Assembly: GCA_002479715.1 (NCBI GenBank)
Contig: DLOT01000070.1
Location: forward strand, 1-19,405
Length of the DNA stretch: 19,405 bases
Direction: 5' to 3'
DNA from: Ruminococcus sp. UBA7477
Lineage (GTDB): Bacteria; Bacillota; Clostridia; Oscillospirales; Ruminococcaceae
Positions 14,523 to 19,405 of this stretch are shown here, in pieces (position 1 is the first letter of the stretch; each line of letters begins with the position of its first letter). The translations under genes were made by a program, and so were the position numbers. The notes below the pieces were generated by a model. The model saw only the letters and a list, made by a program, of their open reading frames with translations. It was not told the origin of the DNA and did no database searches.

Positions 14523-14739
14523 AAAATTTTTTATAATTCAAGCTGGATGTACTGAATCATATCTGAACACCAGCTTTAATTATGACGTAGAATTTGAGCG
14601 AACTCGATATATTATTGCTGCTTTCGTTTGTTTATCCCATTATACTACGTCAAAAGTGAAAAAAATATCGAAAACTGTCGAGTAAAAAATAAATTTTAAA
14701 AAATCGTATCTTATTAACATCTTTACTTCCGGCATTTAA
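14523..14739. other. AT-rich intergenic stretch
   Basis: About 215 bases upstream of the hypothetical gene with no supported frame. A TATAAT in TAGTATAATGGG on the minus strand near 14640 could be a -10 box for that gene, but no fitting -35 is visible. Confidence 0.4.
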
Positions 14740-14791
14740 AAAGCTCGATTTATCATTGTTCTCATAATTGAGAACAGACAAAACGAGCTTT
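14740..14791. repeat. Nested inverted repeat
   Basis: AAAGCTCG (14740-14747) pairs with CGAGCTTT (14784-14791), and inside it GTTCTCA (14758-14764) pairs with TGAGAAC (14769-14775) around TAAT. On the minus strand a T5 run follows, so it may act as a terminator, though no gene reads into it directly. Confidence 0.6.
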
Positions 14792-14839
14792 GGGGTTTAT
14801 ATATTTTTTGATAATTGATACCCTTGCATCAGTTCAAAT

Positions 14840-14861
14840 CCTGTTTTACCTTTAAAACAGG
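14840..14861. repeat. Hairpin, 9-bp stem
   Basis: CCTGTTTTA (14840-14848) and TAAAACAGG (14853-14861) form a perfect stem with a 4-base loop. No U-run of note follows on either strand except CTAAAAAAC; role unknown. Confidence 0.5.
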
Positions 14862-14908
14862 CTAAAAAACATTCATGGATACAGACTAAAAACTTTCTGA
14901 CTTAAAAA

Positions 14909-14940
14909 GCAAAAAACTGCGAACCCTCGCAGTTTTTTGC
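14909..14940 (-). terminator. Terminator of tRNA-Leu
   Basis: GCAAAAAACTGCG (14909-14921) and CGCAGTTTTTTGC (14928-14940) form a perfect 13-bp stem with a 6-base loop, 25 bases past the tRNA 3' end. The T-run lies in the stem end, so it can work in both directions. Confidence 0.88.
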
Positions 14941-14965
14941 TGTACATCTTTTTGTGTAATCTTCG

Positions 14966-15049
14966 TGGTGCGGCAAACGGGACTTGAACCCGTACGTCAA
15001 AGACACACGCCCCTCAAACGTGCCTGTCTGCCAATTCCAGCACTGCCGC
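14966..15049 (-). tRNA. tRNA-Leu (anticodon GAG)
   Basis: An 84-base class II tRNA read on the minus strand. The acceptor GCGGCAG pairs with TTGCCGC (one G-T). The anticodon stem CACGT/GCGTG holds the loop TTGAGGG with anticodon GAG. A long variable arm typical of leucine tRNAs follows, then T-arm CGGGTTCAAGTCCCG, discriminator A and an encoded CCA. It has its own promoter and terminator. Confidence 0.96.
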
Positions 15050-15089
15050 AAAAATATCTATTTTTTCGCCTTTCCCAAGCGACTTTAAT

Positions 15090-15118
15090 ATTATATCACG
15101 TTTATCTTATGTTGTCAA
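15090..15118 (-). promoter_or_regulatory. Promoter of tRNA-Leu
   Basis: Minus-strand TTGACA (15113-15118) and TATAAT (15090-15095), both full consensus, with a 17-base spacer. Confidence 0.93.
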
Positions 15119-15166
15119 GGGCTTTAACCGATTTTTTTGAATTTTTTCGGAAAAGCTCTTTTTCTC

Positions 15167-15195
15167 TTGTCAGACACACAAATATGTGTTAAAAT
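15167..15195 (+). promoter_or_regulatory. Promoter of the DNA glycosylase gene
   Basis: TTGTCA (15167-15172), 17-base spacer, TAAAAT (15190-15195). The spacer holds an ACACA...TGTGT dyad that could be a regulator site. Confidence 0.75.
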
Positions 15196-15217
15196 CGATC
15201 CATAGGAGGGAAAGATC

Positions 15218-15715
15218 TTGGAAACAACAACAGTTACTCACCCGTTTGCGCCGATATATGACAAAAACAGCCAGATACTTATTCTGGGATCAATACCATC
15301 GGTCAAATCACGGGAAAACAACTTTTTCTACGGCCACCCGCAAAACCGCTTCTGGAAAGTGCTGTCGGCGCTGCTGAATTGCGAAACGCCGGCGACTGTC
15401 GAGCAAAAAACGCAAATGCTGCTTAATAATCATATTGCAATATGGGACACCGTTGCCAAGTGCGACATATCAGGATCATCCGACGCGAGCATAAAAAACG
15501 TAGTTCCGACCGACATTTCTCCAATCATTTCGGAAGCAAAAATCAAAGCTGTTTTCACGAACGGCGCGACGTCCCAAAAATACTTCAACAGGTTTCAAGC
15601 GAAAGCTTTGAACATACAAGCGATAGCCCTGCCCTCAACTAGCCCAGCTAATGCCTCGAAAAGTCTTGAAAAGCTGATCGAGGATTGGAAGGCCATCTTA
15701 GAGTATCTCGATTAG
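15218..15715 (+). CDS. DNA-deoxyinosine glycosylase (UDG superfamily)
   Basis: A 165-aa base-excision enzyme of the uracil-DNA glycosylase superfamily, hypoxanthine/deoxyinosine branch. Motifs: LGSIPSVKS (23-31), FFYGHPQNRFW (36-46), IWDTV (75-79), the FTNGATSQ strand (113-120) and the DNA-binding loop LPSTSPANA (138-146). The length is typical. The start is TTG, set by a strong AGGAGG nine bases upstream. It should remove deaminated adenine (hypoxanthine) from DNA in the cytosol. It converges on the AlkZ-related gene with only 3 bases between the stop codons. Confidence 0.88.
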   Translation: METTTVTHPFAPIYDKNSQILILGSIPSVKSRENNFFYGHPQNRFWKVLSALLNCETPATVEQKTQMLLNNHIAIWDTVAKCDISGSSDASIKNVVPTDISPIISEAKIKAVFTNGATSQKYFNRFQAKALNIQAIALPSTSPANASKSLEKLIEDWKAILEYLD

Positions 15716-15718
15716 CTG

Positions 15719-16438
15719 TTACAGACAGATGCTGCGGATCGCTTCGTCGCCGGCATTCGGATAAAGCTTTTTGATATGAGAGACAATTCTTTCGGCTGAC
15801 TGCTGCGGCTCCTCACAGTAGCATTTCGTGACATTTTCATACCCCCACAAGGCTTCGGGAGTTGAATACTGCGAAACCTTCATTCCGTATTCGGCGCCGC
15901 GTTTGCTGATCCGCCTTTGAAAATCACAAACGACAAGATAGCACATCGACATCAGCGATGTGACAGTGCCTTCGTAGTTCTTTTCGCCGCCCTTGCCAAA
16001 GCCGGCCTCCCGTTTTATTTCATAAGAAAACCACTTGTCGCGCAAGGAAAACAGATCCATTATCTTTTTTTGACGGTTCTGAGCCTTGCCGTCATCATAA
16101 AGGCTTTCAAAGTCGTAGCCATCCCGCCGATAATTAACAAACACGGGCAGCCATTCGAGCGAGATAAATCCGGCCTTCTTGCCGAAAAACTTACCGTATG
16201 CGACCTTAGCGCTCTTGGCACAATCTTCACGCCATTCCCAGGGGTCTTCGGACATTCCTGTCCACCAGTAGCGTGAGGCTGCGTGCTCCTCAACGGAAAA
16301 ACCGTCTATATCGTTTTTGAAAAGCGGCAAAAAGCCTACCTTGTTGACATACCTGATAAGCTCGTCCGCCGATTTGATCCTGTCGGGATCGCGGTGGTCA
16401 AGCCCCTTGATGATCCACTCTCCGTTTTCGTTTGTCAT
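15719..16438 (-). CDS. AlkZ-related protein
   Basis: A 239-aa soluble protein of a family widespread in Clostridia that I recognise from GFLPLFKNDIDGFSVEEH, WWTGMSEDPWEWRED, KVAYGKFFGKKAGFISLEWLPVF and the later KREAGFGKGG block. The family is described as related to AlkZ, a DNA glycosylase that unhooks interstrand crosslinks; whether this member has glycosylase activity is not known. No membrane segment or signal peptide. GGAAGTGA precedes the ATG. It is transcribed from its own promoter, convergent with the deoxyinosine glycosylase gene. I am surer of the family than of the function. Confidence 0.72.
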   Translation of the reverse strand: MTNENGEWIIKGLDHRDPDRIKSADELIRYVNKVGFLPLFKNDIDGFSVEEHAASRYWWTGMSEDPWEWREDCAKSAKVAYGKFFGKKAGFISLEWLPVFVNYRRDGYDFESLYDDGKAQNRQKKIMDLFSLRDKWFSYEIKREAGFGKGGEKNYEGTVTSLMSMCYLVVCDFQRRISKRGAEYGMKVSQYSTPEALWGYENVTKCYCEEPQQSAERIVSHIKKLYPNAGDEAIRSICL

Positions 16439-16477
16439 AAGATCACTTCCATACAGTATAGTAAATGCTTTGCGTCA

Positions 16478-16506
16478 ATTATATCACATATTTTATTAAA
16501 ATTCAA
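16478..16506 (-). promoter_or_regulatory. Promoter of the AlkZ-related gene
   Basis: Minus-strand TTGAAT (16501-16506), 17-base spacer, TATAAT (16478-16483). It is divergent from the smpB promoter, whose -35 starts 29 bases away. Confidence 0.82.
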
Positions 16507-16534
16507 CAGATGACAGGATCCGAAAAAATATCAC

Positions 16535-16563
16535 TTGACAAATAGGAAGTAATGGAGTATAAT
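16535..16563 (+). promoter_or_regulatory. Promoter of smpB (and probably ssrA)
   Basis: TTGACA (16535-16540), 17-base spacer, TATAAT (16558-16563), full consensus in both boxes. Confidence 0.93.
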
Positions 16564-16598
16564 TAACTTTCAAACCGATGGGAAGGGAGCTGACTTAT

Positions 16599-17075
16599 GT
16601 GGCACAGACAAACGAAAAGCACGGAACAAAGCAGATTGCCGACAACAGAAAGGCGCGGCATGACTACTTTGTACTTGAAACTGTCGAGTGCGGTATCGAG
16701 CTTGTCGGCACTGAGGTCAAATCCGTTCGCAGCGGCGGAGTCAATTTAAAAGACAGCTGGTGCAGCATCGAGGACGGCGAAATGTTTGTCCGCCAAATGC
16801 ACATCTCCCCCTATGAAAAGGGCAATGTCTTTAACCGCGACCCGCTTCGCCCGCGCAGGCTGCTTTTGCATAAGCGCGAGATCATGCGGCTTTACGGCAT
16901 GGTCAAGCAGGAGGGGCTGACGCTCATACCGATGTCTCTTTACTTTAAAGGCAGCCGTGTGAAGGTTGCGCTTGGTCTTTGCAAGGGCAAGCAGCTTCAC
17001 GACAAGCGTGACGACATGGCTAAAAGGGCAGCTAACCGCGAGATCGAGCGAGCTATTAAGGAGCATAACCGATAA
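16599..17075 (+). CDS. smpB: SsrA-binding protein SmpB
   Basis: A 158-aa tmRNA-binding protein for trans-translation. It shows the family's KQIADNRKARHDYF opening, GIELVGTEVKSVRSGGVNLKDSW, MHISPYEKGN, RPRRLLLHKREI and KVALGLCKGKQLHDKRD blocks, with a basic C-terminal tail that enters the ribosomal decoding site. I chose the GTG at 16599 because AAGGGAG lies at good spacing; an ATG at 16578 would be only about 8 bases from the expected transcription start and has no ribosome binding site. It ends 8 bases before the tmRNA gene, its partner RNA. Confidence 0.96.
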   Translation: MAQTNEKHGTKQIADNRKARHDYFVLETVECGIELVGTEVKSVRSGGVNLKDSWCSIEDGEMFVRQMHISPYEKGNVFNRDPLRPRRLLLHKREIMRLYGMVKQEGLTLIPMSLYFKGSRVKVALGLCKGKQLHDKRDDMAKRAANREIERAIKEHNR

Positions 17076-17169
17076 TATAATATGGGGATGTAAAGGTTTC
17101 GACGGGGATTTTGAAGTTCGATAAGCGAGCAGAGTGGTAACCCTCTTCAAAGTTACAAACTTTATAAAT

Positions 17170-17208
17170 TCAAACGACAACAACTCATTTGAATTGGCTG
17201 CTGCTTAA
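17170..17208 (+). other. tmRNA tag reading frame
   Basis: The frame reads (S)NDNNSFELAAA-stop. The AAC GAC codons align with the start of the E. coli tag ANDENYALAA, which would put the resume codon at TCA (Ser) instead of the usual Ala codon. The C-terminal Leu-Ala-Ala-Ala is a typical proteolysis signal. Confidence 0.75.
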
Positions 17209-17411
17209 GCAGCGCCCGTCTGCTCTTTGAATACCGCGGCTTAGAGTCAGGCGTCGATAAGCGGTGAACGTTTAGGGGCACACGCCCGTAACCCCGAAAT
17301 GTATCCCGGGCTACCAAGGCTTTCCGCGTGTCTGCTTGCGGAATGACAAGGAAACGGGGTTTTACCCAAAATAACAGACTACGCTCGTAGAAGTTCGTTC
17401 GGATAGATTTT

Positions 17412-17444
17412 CGGACACGGGTTCGACTCCCGTCATCTCCACCA
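17412..17444 (+). other. Probable phage attachment site at the ssrA 3' end
   Basis: The T-arm and acceptor end of ssrA directly border prophage sequence. The 3' end of ssrA is a well-known integration target. The core cannot be delimited because the opposite end of the prophage is not in the window. Confidence 0.5.
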
Positions 17445-17501
17445 TTAGAGTATAATCCGAACTCAATGTTCTTTCGAGGAATAGTGTTCGGGAATACAAC
17501 A

Positions 17502-17545
17502 AAACACCGACAAGGGTAATGCCCCTGCCGGTGTTTCGTTTTTAG
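17502..17545. terminator. Terminator between ssrA and the phage lysis genes
   Basis: AAACACCG (17503-17510) pairs with CGGTGTTT (17529-17536), with inner AGGG/CCCC pairing. On the plus strand TTTCGTTTTT follows, fitting ssrA termination; on the minus strand a TTTTGTTG tail could also stop the lysis operon, whose last stop codon is at 17558. Confidence 0.8.
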
Positions 17546-17557
17546 GAGGACTTTATG

Positions 17558-17779
17558 TTACACAGTCTCATCGTCAGTCTCTTTGACTTCCGGGAGACCC
17601 GCAACCGAGGTGAGTAAGGACAGGAGACCCGCCAAGGCTGCCGCCGAGCAGACTACCGCCCAATTTACTTCGGACAGAATGGCAGAAGTACCGATGGTAG
17701 CGATTGCCGTCTGTGCCACAGTTTTCAGCGCACGGATTCCCGCCGCTTTAATCCATTTTTTGAACATTTCCTTTTTCAT
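17558..17779 (-). CDS. Phage holin, r1t type
   Basis: A 73-aa membrane protein with a basic start (MKKEMFKKWIKAAGIRALK), a first hydrophobic segment (TVAQTAIATIGTSAIL), a WAVVCSAAALAGLLSLLTSVAG second segment and the family's AGLPEV turn, then an acidic tail. This matches r1t-type holins, which open the membrane for the endolysin at the end of the lytic cycle. AAGGAG precedes the ATG at 17779; a longer in-frame start lies inside the upstream gene and is rejected. Its first 32 bases overlap the upstream small gene. Confidence 0.88.
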   Translation of the reverse strand: MKKEMFKKWIKAAGIRALKTVAQTAIATIGTSAILSEVNWAVVCSAAALAGLLSLLTSVAGLPEVKETDDETV

Positions 17780-17945
17780 CGTTATTCTCCTTTCGTTTTT
17801 CGCAGGGCGGGAAAGGGCAGGATGAGCAGTCCTCATCACAATGCTTTTCCCCGTCCCAATTTGATAATGCGATTATCCACCACACTACACAGGCAATACC
17901 TATGAGTACACCCATACGCTTAGGCTTTCTCAAAAGTTCCGGCAT
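17748..17945 (-). CDS. Small Cys-rich phage membrane protein
   Basis: A 65-aa protein: basic N-terminus (MPELLRKPKR), one membrane segment (GVLIGIACVVWWIIAL) and a cysteine-containing tail (CDEDCSSCPFPPC) followed by charged residues. I do not recognise a family. It lies inside the lysis cassette, overlapping the end of the endolysin gene and the start of the holin gene, which supports real translation coupled to the endolysin. The start is uncertain: the ATG at 17915, 4 bases after the endolysin stop, would give a 55-aa form, and neither has a strong ribosome binding site. A spanin-like or antiholin role is possible but only a guess. Confidence 0.6.
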   Translation of the reverse strand: MPELLRKPKRMGVLIGIACVVWWIIALSNWDGEKHCDEDCSSCPFPPCEKRKENNDEKGNVQKMD

Positions 17946-19047
17946 CGACCCAACCGTACACATTCGAGCCGCCACCGCTTACCGCTACCAAGTGGTAGGG
18001 GTGTTTGCTCTTTCCGACCTTGTACGGGTCTTGGGTAATTTTCGCCTTACCGGGCTTGCAGTAGTACCCGCTCGTGGCGTTTGCGTTGGAGTAGTGCTTG
18101 TTGCCCTTGAAGTTGACAATATCGCCCTTCTTAGGCACATATACCTCTGCGGGTTTCGGGGTAGCCGCCGCACACAGTTCGTTCACACGAGCCTGTACCT
18201 TGGCATAATCATATCCCGCAGCAGTCAAGCGGTTTTTGCGGTCAGCACCGTTACCCCAATCACCGTTGATGACCTCTTTCGCCAAATCGTCAATCGACTT
18301 ACTCGGCTTAGCGGCGGGTTTCGGGGCAAGCATCTCATTGACCTTGGCTTGAACGGTGGAGTAGTCATATCCTGCGGCGGTGAGTTTCTGTTTGCGCTCC
18401 TCGCCGTTGCCCCACAAGCCGTTGATTACTTCCTTTGCGATCTCTTCCACGCTCTTCTTTTCGGTGGCGGGAGCGGGAGGTGTAACGGGGGTGTCAGCCG
18501 CAACATAGTCGATGTACGGGAGTTTACCGTGCTTAGTCCAATTACGGCGGTTATAGCCGCTCTTGGAGCAGTTACAAGCCGTAATCTGCACCTTGTTCTC
18601 CCACTTCGGCGTACATTCAACGGCGAGACCATCACCGACATATACACCGATATGTCCTTCCATCCACACGGCTTCACCGGGGACGAGTTTGGAGAAGTCG
18701 GTAGAAACGCCGGAGCAAACCTTAATCATAGAGTCTGCACCGATGTCGGGAACGCCGTTTACGGCATAACCCGCACCGCCGTAGGTTTTGGTCTTGTCTC
18801 CCTTCCAACCCCAAAGAATACTTTTGATGAGACACACGCAGTCGAAGCCGAAAGTATCGGCAGAAGCGGCGTTAATCATCGCCGTTCTCTTCGGGTCACG
18901 GTTGTACTCGTGATTGTTCGTGTACCTCTTTTTGTTGGAAGCGTTCATCGGCGCACCGAAGCACCCCATAACATACAGGGTCTTGTAGTTAGTCGCCGCT
19001 TCTTTGAGTTTCTTTACAAACTCCGTGTTCGTCATAACAGTTGCCAT
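17920..19047 (-). CDS. Phage endolysin: NlpC/P60-like domain with two Cpl-7 repeats
   Basis: A 375-aa cell-wall hydrolase. Residues 1-180 form a CHAP/NlpC-P60-like peptidase or amidase domain: the likely catalytic Cys is in FGFDCVCLIK (Cys70 or Cys72), the His in EGHIGVYVGDG (His132), with Glu144 as a possible third residue. A Pro-rich linker (186-196) leads to two CW_7 (Cpl-7 type) wall-binding repeats at 199-240 and 251-291, each with the VINGxWGNG and LTAAGYDY core. A final part (300-375) looks like an SH3/LysM-like module ending in NVYGWVDAGTFEKA. GGAGG lies 8 bases before the ATG at 19047. No signal peptide, so it relies on the holin next door. Confidence 0.92.
   Translation of the reverse strand: MATVMTNTEFVKKLKEAATNYKTLYVMGCFGAPMNASNKKRYTNNHEYNRDPKRTAMINAASADTFGFDCVCLIKSILWGWKGDKTKTYGGAGYAVNGVPDIGADSMIKVCSGVSTDFSKLVPGEAVWMEGHIGVYVGDGLAVECTPKWENKVQITACNCSKSGYNRRNWTKHGKLPYIDYVAADTPVTPPAPATEKKSVEEIAKEVINGLWGNGEERKQKLTAAGYDYSTVQAKVNEMLAPKPAAKPSKSIDDLAKEVINGDWGNGADRKNRLTAAGYDYAKVQARVNELCAAATPKPAEVYVPKKGDIVNFKGNKHYSNANATSGYYCKPGKAKITQDPYKVGKSKHPYHLVAVSGGGSNVYGWVDAGTFEKA
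18175..18453 (-). repeat. Duplicated Cpl-7 coding repeat in the endolysin
   Basis: Two units (18328-18453 and about 18175-18297) encode near-identical 41-42 residue modules; they are also similar at the DNA level, pointing to internal duplication. Confidence 0.75.
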
Positions 19048-19060
19048 AGTTATAACCTCC

Positions 19061-19342
19061 TTATGAAATAACTTTCCATTTTTTAACTTCTTCATAGATT
19101 TTGTCTATGAAGGAGTTACCTTTAAGTTTCTTGTAGGCTTCGTAGAGCAGAACAAAGTTCTCATACTCATACTGCCTTATCTCCCCGGAGTCCTTGTGGC
19201 GATAGTAAATATGCAACATTTCGTTACGCAAAAGGCATTTCTGACCGTTGGTAACTTTGCTGATATTTGCTATACCCGTAATGACAATGCCGAGGAGAGC
19301 CACGATCTCGCTACCAAGAGCGATTATCTCCTGTACCGACAT
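19061..19342 (-). CDS. Small phage membrane protein of unknown function
   Basis: A 93-aa protein with one N-terminal membrane segment (IIALGSEIVALLGIVITGIANI) and a conserved-looking cytosolic part containing CLLRNEMLHIYYRHK, QYEYENFVLLYEAYKKLKGNSFIDKIYEEVKKW. I have the impression that this type is common before endolysin genes in phages of Clostridia, but it has no assigned function that I know. GAGGTG precedes the ATG. It begins 5 bases after the partial upstream gene and ends 13 bases before the endolysin start, so it belongs to the same transcript. Confidence 0.8.
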   Translation of the reverse strand: MSVQEIIALGSEIVALLGIVITGIANISKVTNGQKCLLRNEMLHIYYRHKDSGEIRQYEYENFVLLYEAYKKLKGNSFIDKIYEEVKKWKVIS

Positions 19343-19347
19343 TCACA

Positions 19348-19405
19348 TTACACCTCGTCCCATCCGTAAACTCCCGGCTGCCAAACATTCCCGTCAACCG
19401 TGGAT
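19348..19405 (-). CDS. C-terminal end of a phage protein (partial)
   Basis: The last 18 codons are present, reading STVDGNVWQPGVYGWDEV and then a stop. The NVWxPGVYGW ending is typical of carbohydrate-binding (CBM5/12-like) tails of phage tail-fibre or base-plate proteins. The rest lies outside the window. Confidence 0.65.
   Translation of the reverse strand, partial: STVDGNVWQPGVYGWDEV

Larger units (their letters stand above)
17084..17444 (+). ncRNA. ssrA: tmRNA (ssrA)
   Basis: A 361-base transfer-messenger RNA that rescues stalled ribosomes. The 5' end GGGGATGTAAAGGTTTCGAC and 3' end GGTTCGACTCCCGTCATCTCC-ACCA form the tRNA-like domain; the 7-bp acceptor stem pairs GGGGATG with CATCTCC (one G-U), and CCA is encoded. 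The tag frame lies at about 17170-17208, and the region after it contains pseudoknot-like pairings. No promoter fits just upstream (a TATAAT ends only 2 bases before the mature 5' end), so it is probably made from the smpB promoter and trimmed by RNase P. Confidence 0.96.

Noticed and set aside
14831..14858. tRNA-like T-arm fragment (CAGTTCAAATCCTG) that might mark a broken tRNA or att site
   Set aside because: Only a 3-bp stem forms, no acceptor partner is found, and the bases are better explained by the adjacent hairpin.
17555..17617. Plus-strand 20-codon frame with AGGAGG-ACTTT-ATG
   Set aside because: The ribosome binding site is good, but the frame is short, antisense to the holin end and has no plausible promoter because the ssrA terminator lies directly before it.
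17902..19071. Long plus-strand reading frame of 389 codons opposite the endolysin
   Set aside because: It mirrors the endolysin gene, which has clear domains and a ribosome binding site. The plus frame has no recognisable domain and no ribosome binding site at its start.
1..19405. CRISPR array, rRNA genes or insertion sequences
   Set aside because: No regularly spaced repeats, rRNA sequence or transposase frame was seen on reading either strand.

Overview
The window looks like chromosome of a Gram-positive Clostridia bacterium, most likely a gut Ruminococcus/Oscillospiraceae relative. The basis is the gene style: ECF sigma factor coupled to a small regulator gene, paired feoA genes with a Cys-rich FeoB-associated protein, strong AGGAGG-type ribosome binding sites, near-consensus TTGACA-17-TATAAT promoters, and a two-piece-domain endolysin with Cpl-7 repeats. 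No 16S gene is present, so this placement is inference.

Layout. 1-790: an ECF sigma factor gene (minus) overlapping the start of a probable anti-sigma gene that runs off the window, with an ECF-type promoter in front. 797-1607: a short-chain dehydrogenase with its own promoter and terminator. 1619-4716: a ferrous-iron uptake operon on the minus strand (feoA, feoA, feoB, Cys-rich FeoB-associated protein). Its strong promoter is surrounded by GTTAGC-N4-GCTAAC dyads that resemble DtxR/IdeR-type metal repressor sites, with a further copy inside the operon. 4757-5198: a MIF-like tautomerase. 5238-11360: a six-gene minus-strand operon in the order gtrA, GT2 glycosyltransferase, GT39-like membrane glycosyltransferase, manC, gmd, rmd. 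Together these could make GDP-mannose, convert it to a GDP-6-deoxyhexose (probably GDP-D-rhamnose), load a sugar on a polyprenyl carrier, flip it and transfer it outside the membrane. Its promoter has a perfect 27-bp inverted repeat across the -10 box, and the leader can fold into a nested hairpin.

11361-14960 is a more AT-rich accessory stretch: a DUF4261 protein, then the 3' part of a UvrD-type helicase gene that has lost its Walker A half, abutting in a different frame a short hypothetical gene that appears to have lost its 3' end. This looks like a deletion scar. Several hairpins lie between it and a tRNA-Leu(GAG) gene at 14966-15049.

15167-17444: a DNA-deoxyinosine glycosylase family gene (plus) converging on an AlkZ-related gene (minus), then smpB and the tmRNA gene ssrA (plus), the trans-translation pair, only 8 bases apart. 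17445-19405: the end of a prophage inserted beside the 3' end of ssrA, with a lysis cassette reading toward ssrA (partial tail/carbohydrate-binding gene, small membrane protein, NlpC/P60-like endolysin, small Cys-rich membrane protein, r1t-type holin).

I found no CRISPR array, rRNA gene or insertion sequence. The best candidates for something new are the self-contained deoxyhexose glycosylation operon with its palindromic promoter, the multi-site control region of the feo operon, and the helicase/hypothetical gene fusion scar.
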